A stretch of DNA of 64,000 bases. Source: Chimaeribacter californicus. Lineage in GTDB: Bacteria; Pseudomonadota; Gammaproteobacteria; Enterobacterales; Enterobacteriaceae. The notes beneath the pieces were generated by a model that was given only the letters and a program-made list of their open reading frames with translations, was not told where the DNA came from and searched no databases. Of this stretch, positions 17,155-28,002 are shown piece after piece. The position numbers and the translations under genes were made by a program. How positions within the stretch are numbered: the first letter of the stretch is position 1; each line of letters begins with the position of its first letter. The stretch lies in assembly GCF_002858675.1 (NCBI RefSeq), contig NZ_PJZF01000014.1:62001-126000 (forward strand). The letters are read 5' to 3'.

Positions 17155-17513
17155 TGAGTAAGCCGCCGCTGATTATTGTGCTGGTGCTGCTGCTGATCGC
17201 CGGGCTGGCCACCCGGCAATACCTGAAACAGCGGCGCACCGCCGCAGAGAATGACGCCGCGCCGGTTCAGCACCTGGTGGTGACGGTGTCGGGCAAGCGC
17301 GAGTTCCCGGCACCCAACCGCCGGTCGCGCCAGCGTGAGGTGATTCCGGTGGAGGAGATGCGTTATGAGGTCTCGTTCACGCCGCTGGATCGCGGCCCGA
17401 TGACGTTGGTGCTGAGTGCACCGGATTACCAGCAGATCGATAAGGGCGCGCGCGGCACGCTTGCGCTTCAGGGGACGCGGTTTATCGCCTTCACCCCGGA
17501 CGCCGCGCCCTGA
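17154..17513 (+). CDS. yhhM: DUF2500 membrane-anchored protein YhhM
   Basis: A 119-residue protein with one N-terminal membrane segment (PPLIIVLVLLLIAGLA) and a soluble domain. RRSRQREVIPVEEMRYEVSF and the ending GTLALQGTRFIAF match E. coli YhhM, which has the same length. Function is unknown. It overlaps the DUF1820 stop codon by one base and is convergent with yhhL, with only eight bases between the stops. Confidence 0.88.
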   Translation: MSKPPLIIVLVLLLIAGLATRQYLKQRRTAAENDAAPVQHLVVTVSGKREFPAPNRRSRQREVIPVEEMRYEVSFTPLDRGPMTLVLSAPDYQQIDKGARGTLALQGTRFIAFTPDAAP

Positions 17514-17521
17514 GAGGCGGG

Positions 17522-17806
17522 TTATTTCTTCTTCAGGTTCTTCAGCGCCGGTTGTTTCTTCTGCCAGGCCAGCAGTTCAAACACCCCGAACAGGAAAATG
17601 CGGAACTGCTGCGCGCGGCTGATCGCCGGGCCCTCTTTCGGCTGGGTTGACTTCAGCAGCGTCAGTTGCAGGCCGTGCATCAGCGCCATAAAAATCATCG
17701 CCACATTCAGAAAGATATTCAGCGGTTTCGGAAACGGGTGAACCAGGTTCGCCAGCAGAAAGCCCCAGATGCAGAGCATCAACAGGCGGCCAATATTAAT
17801 CAACAT
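17522..17806 (-). CDS. yhhL: DUF1145 membrane protein YhhL
   Basis: A 94-residue inner-membrane protein with two or three hydrophobic segments (MLINIGRLLMLCIWGFLLAN, then NVAMIFMALMHGLQLTLL) and a basic C-terminus (WQKKQPALKNLKKK). It matches E. coli YhhL, which follows rsmD in the same way. The ATG lies 11 bases inside the 3' end of rsmD, so translation is likely coupled. Function is unknown. The frame continues upstream inside rsmD, but that extension has no support. Confidence 0.88.
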   Translation of the reverse strand: MLINIGRLLMLCIWGFLLANLVHPFPKPLNIFLNVAMIFMALMHGLQLTLLKSTQPKEGPAISRAQQFRIFLFGVFELLAWQKKQPALKNLKKK

Positions 17807-18419
17807 CAGTTTGCTTCTCCTCGGGTGCCGGTGACGTCTCAGAACACGGGCGGATATAGAGCCGGTAGGCGACCTGCCCGGCGATTTTTTCACGGTGTAA
17901 CTGCCAGCCCGCCGGCACGGCGGTGGCTGCGCTTTCGGCTTCTGCTTCAATATAGATCCAGGCGTCCGGAGCCAGCCAGTTGCGCTGCTCCAGCAGCGCA
18001 ACAGTGGCATCCAGAATGCCTTTGCGGAACGGCGGATCGAGGAACACCACATCGTACGGCGTGCCGGGCTGCTCCAGCCAGTTCAACGCGTTGGTGTTGA
18101 CCACCTCGGCGCTCTCCGGGCGCAACAGCGCCAGGTTCTTCTCCAGTTGCTGCGCCACCGGGCGTTCATACTCCAGCAGCGTGGCGTGCGCGGCGTAGCG
18201 GGAGAGCGCCTCCAGCCCCAGCGCGCCGCTGCCGGCAAAGCAGTCCAGGCAGCGTGCGCCGCGGATCACCGGCGCGAGCCAGTTAAACAGGGTTTCACGT
18301 ACCCGGTCAGTGGTGGGGCGCAGGCCGGGGCTGTGCGGAACCGGAAGTTTGCGGCCACGCCACTGCCCGCCAATAATGCGGATTTGCCCGGCCGGGGCGG
18401 TTTGTGGTTTTTTTGCCAT
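17796..18419 (-). CDS. rsmD: 16S rRNA (guanine(966)-N(2))-methyltransferase RsmD
   Basis: SAM-dependent methyltransferase that modifies G966 of 16S rRNA in the assembled 30S subunit. The 207-residue protein shows RIIGGQWRGRKLPVP, the SAM-binding block CLDCFAGSGALGLEALSRYA and the N2-guanine catalytic motif DPPF. The ATG giving MAKKPQTAPAGQIRIIGG was preferred; an in-frame TTG four codons upstream is possible. It diverges from ftsY, as in E. coli. Confidence 0.93.
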   Translation of the reverse strand: MAKKPQTAPAGQIRIIGGQWRGRKLPVPHSPGLRPTTDRVRETLFNWLAPVIRGARCLDCFAGSGALGLEALSRYAAHATLLEYERPVAQQLEKNLALLRPESAEVVNTNALNWLEQPGTPYDVVFLDPPFRKGILDATVALLEQRNWLAPDAWIYIEAEAESAATAVPAGWQLHREKIAGQVAYRLYIRPCSETSPAPEEKQTDVD

Positions 18420-18643
18420 ATCTCGTTTCAATTTTCAGCGGCCGAACCGGCAGCACTCACATACAGTTTGGTGCGCTATTCTACCGGTGTCAGGTTTCAG
18501 GGCAAATGTTTCGCCATGCCCGTGAAAACAGCGGCTTTGCACTGCCGGAGGTGTATTGCCGCTCACATAAAGTGATAGACTGCCGGGTTCATAACGTTTT
18601 AATGCCCTGACGCCCAGCAACAGGCGAGGAGTGAAGTCTAAAA

Positions 18644-20086
18644 ATGGCAAAAGAGAAAAAACGCGGGTTTTTCTCCTGGTTTGGTCGTAACCGTCAGGAA
18701 GAGAAAACCGAACAGGAAGAGGTTGTGGTTTCACCGGAAGAGACCACCGCACCGGACGCCCCCGCTGAACCCAAGCCCGCTGAGCCGGAAACCGCACCCA
18801 CACCGGTCGCTGACGCGCCTGTGCAGCCTGAGCCTGCAGAACCTGAGACCGTAGAACCTGAGACCGTAGAACCTGAGCCCGTAAAACCAGAGCCCGTAAA
18901 ACCAGAGCCCGTAAAACCAGAGCCGGTGGCCGCCGTGGTGCCGGAACAGCTGGCGCAGGAGATTGTCACGATCACCGAACAGGTGGCGGACGAACAGGCC
19001 ATCGCCCACCAGCCGGTGGAGCAGACCGACGCCGCCATCCCGGCACTGGCGAACGATCGCGGAGACGCGCTGCCGGAAGCGGAATGGGAAGAGGAAGCCG
19101 CCCCGCTGGACCTGGCCCCGATTGTGCCTGCCGATGCTTTGCCGCAGGAGCAGGAGCGCCCGACCAAAGAGGGCTTCTTCGCCCGCCTGAAACGCAGCCT
19201 GGTCAAAACCAAACAGAATCTCGGTTCCGGCTTTATCAGCCTGTTCCGCGGCAAGAAAATTGATGACGACCTGTTCGAGGAGCTGGAAGAGCAACTGCTG
19301 ATCGCTGACGTCGGCGTCGAGACCACCCGCCGCATCATCACCTCCCTGACCCAGCACGCCAGCCGCAAAGAGCTGAAAGATGCCGAGCAGCTCTACGGCA
19401 AGCTGAAAGAGGAGATGGCGGAGATTCTGGCGAAAGTGGATGAGCCGCTCGACGTCACCGCCCATACGCCGTTTGTGATCCTGATGGTCGGCGTCAACGG
19501 CGTGGGCAAAACCACCACCATCGGCAAGATGGCGCGCCAGTTCGAGGCGCAGGGCAAATCCGTGATGCTGGCCGCCGGTGACACCTTCCGCGCCGCCGCG
19601 GTGGAGCAGCTTCAGGTCTGGGGCCAGCGCAACAACATCCCGGTGGTGGCGCAGCATACCGGCGCGGATTCTGCCTCGGTGATCTTCGACGCCCTGCAAG
19701 CCGCCAAAGCGCGCAAAATCGACGTGTTAATCGCCGATACCGCCGGGCGTTTGCAGAACAAATCGCACCTGATGGAAGAGCTGAAGAAGATTGTCCGCGT
19801 CATGAAAAAACTGGACGAGAACGCCCCCCATGAGGTTATGCTCACGCTGGATGCCAGCACCGGGCAGAATGCGGTCAGCCAGGCGAAATTGTTTAATGAA
19901 GCCGTGGGCCTGACCGGCATCACGCTGACGAAACTGGACGGTACGGCGAAAGGTGGGGTGATCTTCTCCATCGCTGACCAGTTCGGCATCCCGATCCGCT
20001 ACATTGGCGTCGGTGAGAGCATTGAAGATTTGCGGCCGTTCAAGGCCGACGATTTTATTGAGGCACTTTTTGCCCGAGAGGATTAA
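18644..20086 (+). CDS. ftsY: Signal recognition particle receptor FtsY
   Basis: SRP receptor GTPase that docks ribosome-nascent-chain complexes at the SecYEG translocon. The 480-residue protein has a basic N-terminal membrane-targeting stretch (MAKEKKRGFFSWFGRNRQ) and an acidic, Pro/Glu-rich A domain to about residue 165 that holds a five-residue tandem repeat. The N domain and the G domain follow: GVNGVGKTTTIGKM from residue 283, DTFRAAAVEQL, DTAGR, TKLDGTAKGG. ftsE starts five bases after its stop, so ftsYEX form an operon. The A domain is the least conserved part in enterobacteria, and the repeat is probably species-specific. Confidence 0.96.
   Translation: MAKEKKRGFFSWFGRNRQEEKTEQEEVVVSPEETTAPDAPAEPKPAEPETAPTPVADAPVQPEPAEPETVEPETVEPEPVKPEPVKPEPVKPEPVAAVVPEQLAQEIVTITEQVADEQAIAHQPVEQTDAAIPALANDRGDALPEAEWEEEAAPLDLAPIVPADALPQEQERPTKEGFFARLKRSLVKTKQNLGSGFISLFRGKKIDDDLFEELEEQLLIADVGVETTRRIITSLTQHASRKELKDAEQLYGKLKEEMAEILAKVDEPLDVTAHTPFVILMVGVNGVGKTTTIGKMARQFEAQGKSVMLAAGDTFRAAAVEQLQVWGQRNNIPVVAQHTGADSASVIFDALQAAKARKIDVLIADTAGRLQNKSHLMEELKKIVRVMKKLDENAPHEVMLTLDASTGQNAVSQAKLFNEAVGLTGITLTKLDGTAKGGVIFSIADQFGIPIRYIGVGESIEDLRPFKADDFIEALFARED
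18839..18928 (+). repeat. Six 15-bp tandem repeats in the FtsY acidic domain
   Basis: Six in-frame 15-base units follow one another: GAACCTGAGACCGTA twice, GAACCTGAGCCCGTA once, AAACCAGAGCCCGTA twice, and a last AAACCAGAGCCGGTG. They encode EPETV, EPEPV and KPEPV pentapeptides. The near identity of the units suggests recent slippage expansion. Confidence 0.85.
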
Positions 20087-20091
20087 TACGG

Positions 20092-20763
20092 ATGATTCGC
20101 TTTGAACAGGTCAGTAAAGCTTATCTCGGTGGCCGGCAAGCGTTGCAGGGGGTGGATTTCCACCTCCGTCCGGCGGAAATGGCGTTCCTGACCGGCCACT
20201 CCGGTGCCGGGAAAAGTACGCTGCTCAAGCTGATTTGCGGCATTGAGCGCCCCAGCGCCGGGCATATCTGGTTCGGCGGGCATGACATCAGCCGCCTGAA
20301 AAGCAGTGAAGTGCCGTTCCTGCGCCGCCAGATCGGCATGATTTTCCAGGATCACCACCTGCTGATGGACCGCACGGTGTATGACAATGTGGCGATGCCG
20401 CTGGTGATCGCCGGGGCCAGCACCGAAGACATCCGCCGCCGCGTGTCCGCGGCGCTGGACAAAGTCGGCCTGCTGGACAAAGCGAAAAACTTCCCGATCC
20501 AGCTCTCCGGCGGGGAACAGCAGCGCGTCGGCATCGCCCGTGCGGTGGTGAATAAACCGGCCGTGCTGCTGGCGGACGAACCCACCGGTAACCTTGACGA
20601 AGCGCTCTCCGAAGGCATTTTGCGCCTGTTCGAAGAGTTCAACCGGGTCGGCGTCACCGTGTTGATGGCCACCCACGACATGGGCCTGATCGCCCGCCGT
20701 GATTATCGCATCCTGACCCTGAGCCAGGGCCGCATGGGCGGAGGGCACCACCATGGCCAGTAA
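20092..20763 (+). CDS. ftsE: Cell-division ATP-binding protein FtsE
   Basis: ATPase of the FtsEX complex. It joins the divisome early and, through FtsX and EnvC, activates the amidases that split septal peptidoglycan. The 223-residue ABC protein has Walker [10 protein letters not shown] (35-43), Q-loop FQDHHLL, signature [14 protein letters not shown], Walker [13 protein letters not shown] and switch His in ATHDMGLI. It overlaps ftsX by 11 bases. Confidence 0.96.
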   Translation: MIRFEQVSKAYLGGRQALQGVDFHLRPAEMAFLTGHSGAGKSTLLKLICGIERPSAGHIWFGGHDISRLKSSEVPFLRRQIGMIFQDHHLLMDRTVYDNVAMPLVIAGASTEDIRRRVSAALDKVGLLDKAKNFPIQLSGGEQQRVGIARAVVNKPAVLLADEPTGNLDEALSEGILRLFEEFNRVGVTVLMATHDMGLIARRDYRILTLSQGRMGGGHHHGQ

Positions 20764-21733
20764 TCCGAAAACCACCCGCAACGCCGCACCGGCCAATACC
20801 GCCAAGAGCAAATCCCTGCGCGGCGGCTGGCATGAGCAGTGGCGCTATGCCTGGTCAAATGCGCTGTCTGACATGCTGCGCCAGCCGCTGGCGACCTTGC
20901 TGACCATCATGGTGATCGCCATTTCGCTGACGCTGCCGAGCGTCTGTTATCTGGTGTGGAAAAACGTCAGCACCGCCGCCCAGCAGTGGTACCCGACGCC
21001 GCAGCTCACGGTCTACCTCGACAAGGCGCTGGATGATGACGCCGCTGAAAACGTCATTAAGGCGCTGAAAGCGGAAGCCGGGGTAGAGAAGGTTAACTAC
21101 CTCACCCGTGACGAAGCGATGGGCGAGTTCCGCAACTGGTCAGGGTTTGGCGGCGCGCTGGACATGCTGGAAGAGAACCCGCTGCCGGCGGTGGCGATCA
21201 TCACGCCGAAGCTCAACTTCCAGAGCCAGGAGACGCTCAACACCCTGCGTGACCGGGTGGCGGCCGTGCAGGGCATTGACGAAGTGCGGATGGATGACAG
21301 CTGGTTCGCCCGGCTGGCGGCGCTGACCGGGCTGGTCGGCCAGGTGGCGGCGATGATCGGCATCCTGATGATCGTGGCGGTGTTCCTGGTGATCGGCAAC
21401 AGTGTGCGGCTCAGCATCTTCAGCCGCCGCGACACCATTAATGTGATGAAGCTGATTGGCGCGACCGACGGCTTTATCCTGCGTCCGTTCCTGAACGGCG
21501 GCGCAATGCTCGGCCTGTTCGGGGCGCTGCTGTCGCTGGCGCTCTCTGAAGCGCTGGTGCTGCGGCTGGAAAGCGTGGTGCTGCATGTTGCGTCGGTGTT
21601 CGGTACCACCTTCACCCTGCATGGGCTGGGCTGGGACGAAAGCCTGCTACTGCTGCTGATTGCCGCGATGATTGGCTGGATTGCCGCGTGGCTTGCCACA
21701 GTGCAACATTTACGGCGTTTTACACCACAGTAA
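20753..21733 (+). CDS. ftsX: Cell-division membrane protein FtsX
   Basis: Membrane subunit of FtsEX. The 326-residue protein has a cytoplasmic N-terminus, four membrane segments and a large periplasmic loop between the first two, which contacts EnvC. Visible landmarks are [20 protein letters not shown] (TM1), [20 protein letters not shown] before the last pair, and a C-terminal [12 protein letters not shown]. The ATG is inside the end of ftsE with GGAGGG upstream. Confidence 0.95.
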   Translation: MASNPKTTRNAAPANTAKSKSLRGGWHEQWRYAWSNALSDMLRQPLATLLTIMVIAISLTLPSVCYLVWKNVSTAAQQWYPTPQLTVYLDKALDDDAAENVIKALKAEAGVEKVNYLTRDEAMGEFRNWSGFGGALDMLEENPLPAVAIITPKLNFQSQETLNTLRDRVAAVQGIDEVRMDDSWFARLAALTGLVGQVAAMIGILMIVAVFLVIGNSVRLSIFSRRDTINVMKLIGATDGFILRPFLNGGAMLGLFGALLSLALSEALVLRLESVVLHVASVFGTTFTLHGLGWDESLLLLLIAAMIGWIAAWLATVQHLRRFTPQ

Positions 21734-21748
21734 CTATTTTTTGATATA

Positions 21749-21788
21749 CTCTTCCCCTGCTGCTCTGATTGTGTACGCAGGGGAAGAG
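21749..21788 (+). other. Perfect 12-bp hairpin after ftsX, upstream of rpoH
   Basis: CTCTTCCCCTGC at 21749-21760 pairs perfectly with GCAGGGGAAGAG at 21777-21788 across 16 bases. It directly follows a TATACT box (21745-21750) that resembles a sigma-70 -10 element. It could be the ftsYEX transcript end or a 5' leader hairpin of an rpoH transcript; there is no T-run. Confidence 0.55.
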
Positions 21789-21888
21789 CCTCCACGCAGT
21801 CACCTTTCCGGCCTCTTCCTTTCGCACATTTTCCCTACCCAAGTTTGACACCATCACGTAGGGTTGGCTGTCCGGAAAAGATTGTCAG

Positions 21889-21916
21889 GGAACTTGTGAC
21901 GACGATCACGGTCAAA
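21889..21916 (+). promoter_or_regulatory. Sigma-E-type promoter of rpoH (P3-like)
   Basis: GGAACTT and GTCAAA are separated by 15 bases, the consensus -35 and -10 elements of sigma-E promoters. E. coli rpoH has a sigma-E promoter (P3) in the same place relative to the gene, with a similar GAACTTGTG start. This would let envelope stress raise sigma-32 at extreme temperature. Confidence 0.75.
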
Positions 21917-22019
21917 GAGTGAGCAATGTAAGGGTGTCCGCCCGTGGCTACGCAAACAGATGAAAAAGGCCCGGCGGTAAACGAACCTGCATGAACGTTC
22001 TAATCAAGAGAGGGTTTGA

Positions 22020-22877
22020 ATGACCAAAGAAATGCAAACTTTAGCCTTAATTCCCCAAGGTAGCCTGGAAGCCTATGTGCGGGCCGCCAATGCTTATCCG
22101 ATGCTGACGGCAGAGGAAGAGCGGGAGCTGGCTGAACGGCTGCATTATCAGGGCGATCTGGATGCGGCTAAACAGCTTATCCTGTCTCACCTGCGCTTTG
22201 TCGCTCACGTAGCCCGTAACTATTCAGGCTACGGTCTGCCGCAGGCGGACCTTATCCAGGAAGGCAACATCGGCCTGATGAAAGCGGTCCGCCGCTTCAA
22301 CCCGGAAGTCGGGGTGCGTCTGGTCTCCTTTGCGGTGCACTGGATCAAGGCCGAGATTCACGAATACGTGCTGCGTAACTGGCGCATCGTGAAAGTGGCG
22401 ACCACCAAGGCACAGCGCAAGCTGTTCTTCAACCTGCGCAAAACCAAGCAGCGTCTGGGCTGGTTTAACCAGGATGAAGTCGAGCTGGTGGCGCGTGAAC
22501 TCGGCGTGTCGAGCAAAGACGTGATGGAGATGGAATCCCGCATGTCAGCGCAGGACATGACCTTTGACCCAACGCCGGACGATGAAGGGCGTGACGGTCA
22601 GGCGATGGCCCCGATGCTCTACCTCCAGGACAAAAGCTCTGACTTTGCCGAAGGCATTGAAGAGGATAACTGGGAGAGCAACGCCGCCGACAAACTCAGC
22701 TATGCGCTGGAAGGGCTGGACGAGCGCAGCCAGGACATCATCCGCGCCCGCTGGCTGGACGATGACAACAAGTCCACCTTGCAGGAGCTGGCCGACAAGT
22801 ACGGCGTTTCCGCAGAGCGTGTACGCCAGCTGGAAAAAAATGCCATGAAGAAACTGCGGCTGGCGATCGAGGCGTAA
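22020..22877 (+). CDS. rpoH: Heat-shock sigma factor RpoH (sigma-32)
   Basis: Alternative sigma factor that directs RNA polymerase to heat-shock promoters. The 285-residue protein shows sigma region 2 ([40 protein letters not shown]), the RpoH box [18 protein letters not shown], and region 4 ([20 protein letters not shown]). The 5' end of the coding region resembles that of E. coli, where mRNA folding gives thermosensing; I did not compute the fold. A sigma-E-type promoter and a leader hairpin lie upstream, and a strong terminator follows. Confidence 0.97.
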   Translation: MTKEMQTLALIPQGSLEAYVRAANAYPMLTAEEERELAERLHYQGDLDAAKQLILSHLRFVAHVARNYSGYGLPQADLIQEGNIGLMKAVRRFNPEVGVRLVSFAVHWIKAEIHEYVLRNWRIVKVATTKAQRKLFFNLRKTKQRLGWFNQDEVELVARELGVSSKDVMEMESRMSAQDMTFDPTPDDEGRDGQAMAPMLYLQDKSSDFAEGIEEDNWESNAADKLSYALEGLDERSQDIIRARWLDDDNKSTLQELADKYGVSAERVRQLEKNAMKKLRLAIEA

Positions 22878-22904
22878 TGCCCGGTGTGCAGTCACGGTTA
22901 ACGA

Positions 22905-22932
22905 TAAAAAGCCCGGCCAGCCGGGCTTTTTT
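22905..22932. terminator. Bidirectional terminator between rpoH and panM
   Basis: AAAAAGCCCGGC and GCCGGGCTTTTTT pair around a two-base loop with T-runs on both strands, between convergent genes. Confidence 0.9.
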
Positions 22933-22947
22933 GTGCCTGTTATCCGG

Positions 22948-23322
22948 CTATTTCTCCCAATGCCCGCCAACGGCACGGAACCCGCACGCCAGCATAAACG
23001 CCTGTAACGCCGCATCGTTGCGGTTGCCTTCCAGCCGCCAGTGGCGCACGTCCGGCAGCTGACGCAGCGTCTCTTCCAGCAAATAACGCCCCACGCCCCG
23101 GCGGCGCGTCACTTCCCGCACCGTAAAACCGCGCATCACCGCTGTTGTGCCCGTCACCTCAACCTCCACCGCCGCCAGCAGCCGCGCATTAAAGCGGGCA
23201 GCGAACAGTGCCCGGTCGCCGGCCAGCGGGCCGGAAGCGAACGCCTGTTGCGGCCAAATCTTTTCTAAATCAATCACATCTTGCTGACTCAACGCCGTCA
23301 GCCGCTCAATGGTGAGTTTCAT
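22948..23322 (-). CDS. panM: PanD maturation/regulatory factor PanM (PanZ)
   Basis: A 124-residue GNAT-fold protein. In E. coli it binds the PanD precursor and promotes its autocleavage to active aspartate decarboxylase, responding to CoA or acetyl-CoA. Visible blocks are MKLTIERLTALSQQDVIDLE, ARFNARLLAAVEV and the acetyl-CoA loop VREVTRRRGVGRYLLEE. The ATG follows the E. coli start. In E. coli it sits between livJ and livK; here no second binding-protein gene lies on its other side. Confidence 0.9.
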   Translation of the reverse strand: MKLTIERLTALSQQDVIDLEKIWPQQAFASGPLAGDRALFAARFNARLLAAVEVEVTGTTAVMRGFTVREVTRRRGVGRYLLEETLRQLPDVRHWRLEGNRNDAALQAFMLACGFRAVGGHWEK

Positions 23323-23776
23323 ACGTTCTTTGCCCTGGGGAGTCACCGTCGCGGGGGAAATGCCCGCGCACTTTTACCGCCGTTGGTTCACCCTCGCGGG
23401 CGGCGGCCCTGTTATTTGTACTGTGCAAAAACAGCGAACACTATTTTTTTAACTGCGCACAACGTTTTTCTGCGCACGCATTTTCAGAGTTATAGAGCAC
23501 CGGGTGCGGCAAAAGCCAGCATAAGCGACCATAATGATCTCAGGGCGCGCGAATTTACTCCGATTTTTATTCTGTTTGCACCGCTTGTTTCTGAGTATGT
23601 GAGTTGATTTGCAGAAGAAAATTCCTGTTTAATGGCATGAAAAATAAAGTCTTATTATAAAAAAACGCCTGCAAGAAAACTAAACCGTTATTACCTATAC
23701 AGAAAAAGGAATAAGCGGCTATTTTTTAGGCAATAAACACAACAATGACATCACAACCACAGATGGGGTAGTTCGG
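23323..23776 (+). promoter_or_regulatory. Long upstream region of livK
   Basis: About 450 bases without a convincing gene. The right half is AT-rich (TTTAATGGCATG, TCTTATTATAAAAAAACG), suited to the liv promoter and to Lrp binding, which is known in E. coli, but I could not single out one -35/-10 pair. The left half, next to panM, is GC-rich with a short inverted CTCGCGGGCGGCGG stretch. No RNA gene was recognised. Confidence 0.4.
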
Positions 23777-24892
23777 ATGAAAGTAACCAAAACGGGTTCG
23801 GTACTGCTGGCAGGGTGTATCGCCATGGCGATGGCGCAGGCGGCGGTAGCCAAAGAGATTAAGATCGCGATCGTCGGGGCCATGTCCGGCCCGGTCGCTC
23901 AGTATGGTGACATGGAGTTCACCGGCGCACGCCAGGCGATCGCAGACATCAACGCCAAAGGGCTGCTCAAGGGTGACACTCTGGTGGGCGTGGAATATGA
24001 CGATGCCTGCGACCCGAAACAGGCGGTGGCGGTGGCCAACAAAGTGATCAATGACGGCATCCGTTACGTCATCGGCCATCTCTGCTCCTCCTCTACCCAG
24101 CCGGCGTCCGATATTTATGAAGACGAAGGCATCATCATGATCACCCCGGCTGCCACCAACGCCGACCTGACCACCCGCGGTTACAAGATGATCATGCGCA
24201 CCACCGGCCTGGACTCTGATCAGGGGCCGACGGCGGCAAAATATATCGTCGACACCATCAAACCGCAGCGAATCGCCGTGGTGCATGACAAACAGCAGTA
24301 TGGCGAAGGGCTGGCGCGCTCGGTGCAGGAGAGCCTGAAAAAAGCCGGGGCCAATGTGGTGCTGTTCGAAGGGATCACCGCCGGGGATAAAGACTTCTCC
24401 ACGCTGGTGGCGCGCCTGAAGAAAGAGAACGTTGATTTCGTCTACTTCGGCGGTTACTACCCGGAAATGGGGCAGATGCTGCGCCAGGCCAAACAGGCGG
24501 GGCTGACGGCCAAATTCATGGGGCCGGAAGGGGTCGGCAACTCGTCGCTGTCGAACATCGCAGGTGCCGCCTCCGAAGGCATGCTGGTGACGCTGCCGAA
24601 GCGCTATGACCAGGTGCCGACCAACCAGCCGATTGTGGACGCACTGAAAGCCAAAAAACTCGACCCGACCGGCCCGTTCGTCTGGACAACCTACGCAGCA
24701 CTGCAGTCCCTGACCACCGGCATGGTGCGCAGCGGCAGCCAGGAGCCGGAAGCTATCGTCAAAGACCTCAAAGCCAAACCAGTGGATACCGTGATGGGCC
24801 CGCTGAGCTGGGATGAGAAAGGCGACCTGAAAGGGTTCGAGTTCGGCATCTTCCAGTGGCACGCCGACGGCACCTCCACACCGGTTAAATAA
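23777..24892 (+). CDS. livK: Branched-chain amino-acid binding protein (LivK/LivJ)
   Basis: Periplasmic binding protein of the LIV high-affinity leucine/isoleucine/valine transporter. The 371-residue protein has a Sec signal ([20 protein letters not shown] then AVAKE) and family blocks [36 protein letters not shown] and [17 protein letters not shown], which line the ligand site. E. coli has two binding proteins here (livJ and livK, with panM between them); this locus has one, so it probably serves all ligands. A GC hairpin separates it from livH. Confidence 0.93.
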   Translation: MKVTKTGSVLLAGCIAMAMAQAAVAKEIKIAIVGAMSGPVAQYGDMEFTGARQAIADINAKGLLKGDTLVGVEYDDACDPKQAVAVANKVINDGIRYVIGHLCSSSTQPASDIYEDEGIIMITPAATNADLTTRGYKMIMRTTGLDSDQGPTAAKYIVDTIKPQRIAVVHDKQQYGEGLARSVQESLKKAGANVVLFEGITAGDKDFSTLVARLKKENVDFVYFGGYYPEMGQMLRQAKQAGLTAKFMGPEGVGNSSLSNIAGAASEGMLVTLPKRYDQVPTNQPIVDALKAKKLDPTGPFVWTTYAALQSLTTGMVRSGSQEPEAIVKDLKAKPVDTVMGPLSWDEKGDLKGFEFGIFQWHADGTSTPVK

Positions 24893-24932
24893 GCCCCCGC
24901 TATTGCAGGACGCCGGCGGGTGAAGTCACAAG

Positions 24933-24958
24933 GAGGGGCGCGGAGAACCGCGCCTCTT
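24933..24958 (+). terminator. Hairpin between livK and livH
   Basis: GGCGCGG and CCGCGCC pair around AGAA, extended by GAG/CTC, and TTCT follows. Its place between the binding-protein and permease genes suggests partial termination that keeps the binding protein more abundant than the membrane parts (inference). Confidence 0.5.
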
Positions 24959-25005
24959 CTGCCTTTATCACCCCGGGCCGGGCGTCCGCACGTTAAGGTC
25001 AGCGT

Positions 25006-25928
<923 letters not shown>

Positions 25929-25932
<4 letters not shown>

Positions 25933-27230
25933 AACAGCTCAATCTGGTCAATGCACTGGTTTCCGCGCTGGTGCTGCTGGTGCTGGCCTCCCTGTTGATG
26001 GGGCTGCAACTGAGCCTCGACGGCACCCGGCTGGTAGTGAACGGCGCATCAAGCGTGCGCTGGGAATGGATCGGCATCGGCTGCGTGGTGGTGTTTTTCT
26101 TCCAGCTGTTCCGGCCGCTGCTGCAACAGACACTGAAGCGCGGCAACGCACCCGCGTTCGTGTTGCCGAGTTTTGACGGCTCCACGGCACGCCAGAAAGT
26201 GCTGGCGATGGTGCTGTTGCTGGCGGCGATCGCCTGGCCGTTTCTGGTGTCACGCGGCACGGTGGACATCGCCACCCTGACGCTGATCTACATCATGCTG
26301 GGGCTGGGCCTTAACGTGGTGGTTGGGCTGTCCGGGCTGCTGGTGCTGGGTTACGGCGGCTTTTACGCCATCGGCGCTTACACCTACGCGCTGCTTAACC
26401 ACTACTACGCGCTGGGCTTCTGGGAGAGCCTGCCGCTGGCGGGGCTTATCAGCGCCGCGTTTGGCTTCCTGCTCGGCTTCCCGGTGCTCCGCCTGCGGGG
26501 GGATTACCTGGCCATTGTCACGCTGGGCTTCGGCGAGATTGTGCGCATCCTGTTGCTGAACAACACCGAAGTCACCGGCGGGCCGAACGGCATCAGTCAG
26601 ATCCCGAAACCCACGCTGTTCGGGCTGGAGTTCAGCCGCACGGCGCGTGACGGCGGCTGGGACACCTTCAGTAACTTCTTCGGCCTGCGTTATGACCCCA
26701 GCGACCGTATCATTTTCCTCTACATGGTGGCGTTGCTGCTGGTGGTGCTGACGCTGTTTATCATCAACCGCCTGCTGCGGATGCCGCTGGGGCGCGCATG
26801 GGAAGCGCTGCGTGAAGATGAGATCGCCTGCCGCTCGCTCGGCCTCAGCCCGACCCGCATCAAGCTGACGGCGTTCACCATCAGCGCCGCGTTTGCCGGC
26901 TTTGCCGGGACGCTGTTCGCGGCGCGGCAGGGCTTCGTCAGCCCCGAGTCCTTTACCTTTGCCGAGTCGGCCTTTGTGCTGGCGATTGTGGTGCTCGGCG
27001 GCATGGGTTCGCAGTTCGCGGTGATTCTGGCGGCGATTCTGCTGGTGGTGTCGCGTGAGCTGATGCGCGATCTCAACGAATACAGCATGCTGGTGCTCGG
27101 CGCACTGATGGTGCTGATGATGATCTGGCGGCCACAAGGGTTGCTGCCGATGAAGCGGCCACAACTGAAAATGAAAGCGGCCGCCTTGCAACAGGCTGCC
27201 CATTCCGGCGATAAAGGAGAGCAGGCATGA
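25929..27230 (+). CDS. livM: Branched-chain amino-acid ABC permease LivM
   Basis: A 433-residue permease, slightly longer than the 425 of E. coli LivM. The extra N-terminal membrane region typical of LivM ([20 protein letters not shown]) is present. Core blocks are [49 protein letters not shown] and the ATPase-contact stretch [19 protein letters not shown]. It overlaps livH and livG by four bases each, so the three are translationally coupled. Confidence 0.95.
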
Positions 27231-27997
27231 GTACCCAACCTTTATTGCAGGTAGAAGGCCTGATGATGCGCTTCGGCGGCCTGCTGGCGGTGAACCAGGT
27301 GGCGCTGACGCTGAACCGGGGCGAAATTGTCTCGCTGATTGGCCCGAACGGCGCGGGCAAAACCACGGTATTCAACTGCCTGACCGGTTTCTACAAACCC
27401 ACCGGCGGCACCATCAAACTCAACGATCAGCACCTGGAAGGGCTGCCGGGGCAGAAAATCGCCCGCATGGGCGTGGTGCGCACCTTCCAGCATGTGCGGT
27501 TGTTCCGTGAGATGACGGTGATCGAAAACCTGCTGGTGGCGCAGCATCAGCACCTGAAAAGCGGCGTGCTGGCCGGTCTGTTCAAGACGCCGGGCTTCCG
27601 CCGGGCCGAAGCGGATGCACAGGCGCGGGCGGCGGTGTGGCTGGAGCGCGTTGGTCTGCTGGAGATGGCGAACCGTCAGGCCGGGAATCTGGCCTACGGC
27701 CAGCAACGGCGGCTGGAGATCGCCCGCTGCATGGTGACGCGCCCGGAACTGCTGATGCTGGATGAGCCGGCCGCCGGGCTGAACCCGAAAGAGACCGACG
27801 AGTTGGACGAGCTGATCGCCGAGTTGCGCGGCCACCACAATGTGTCAGTGTTGCTGATTGAGCATGACATGAAACTGGTGATGGGCATTTCGGACCGCAT
27901 CTACGTGGTCAACCAGGGCACGCCGCTGGCACACGGCACCCCGGCAGAAATCCGTAACAACCCGGATGTGATCCGGGCCTATCTGGGCGAGGAATAA
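27227..27997 (+). CDS. livG: Branched-chain amino-acid ABC ATPase LivG
   Basis: A 256-residue ATPase with Walker [11 protein letters not shown]-loop TFQHVRLF, a degenerate signature [16 protein letters not shown] and Walker [13 protein letters not shown]. The weak signature (AYGQQ for SGGQ) and the AAGLNP block are standard for LivG. It pairs with LivF to drive uptake. Its ATG overlaps the livM stop. Confidence 0.95.
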   Translation: MSTQPLLQVEGLMMRFGGLLAVNQVALTLNRGEIVSLIGPNGAGKTTVFNCLTGFYKPTGGTIKLNDQHLEGLPGQKIARMGVVRTFQHVRLFREMTVIENLLVAQHQHLKSGVLAGLFKTPGFRRAEADAQARAAVWLERVGLLEMANRQAGNLAYGQQRRLEIARCMVTRPELLMLDEPAAGLNPKETDELDELIAELRGHHNVSVLLIEHDMKLVMGISDRIYVVNQGTPLAHGTPAEIRNNPDVIRAYLGEE

Positions 27998-28002
27998 TTA
28001 CT

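Noticed and set aside
18731-19699. Antisense frame over ftsY with repeated WFYGL-type peptides
   Set aside because: The repeat is only the complement of the EPKPV-coding 15-bp repeats in ftsY; no independent support.
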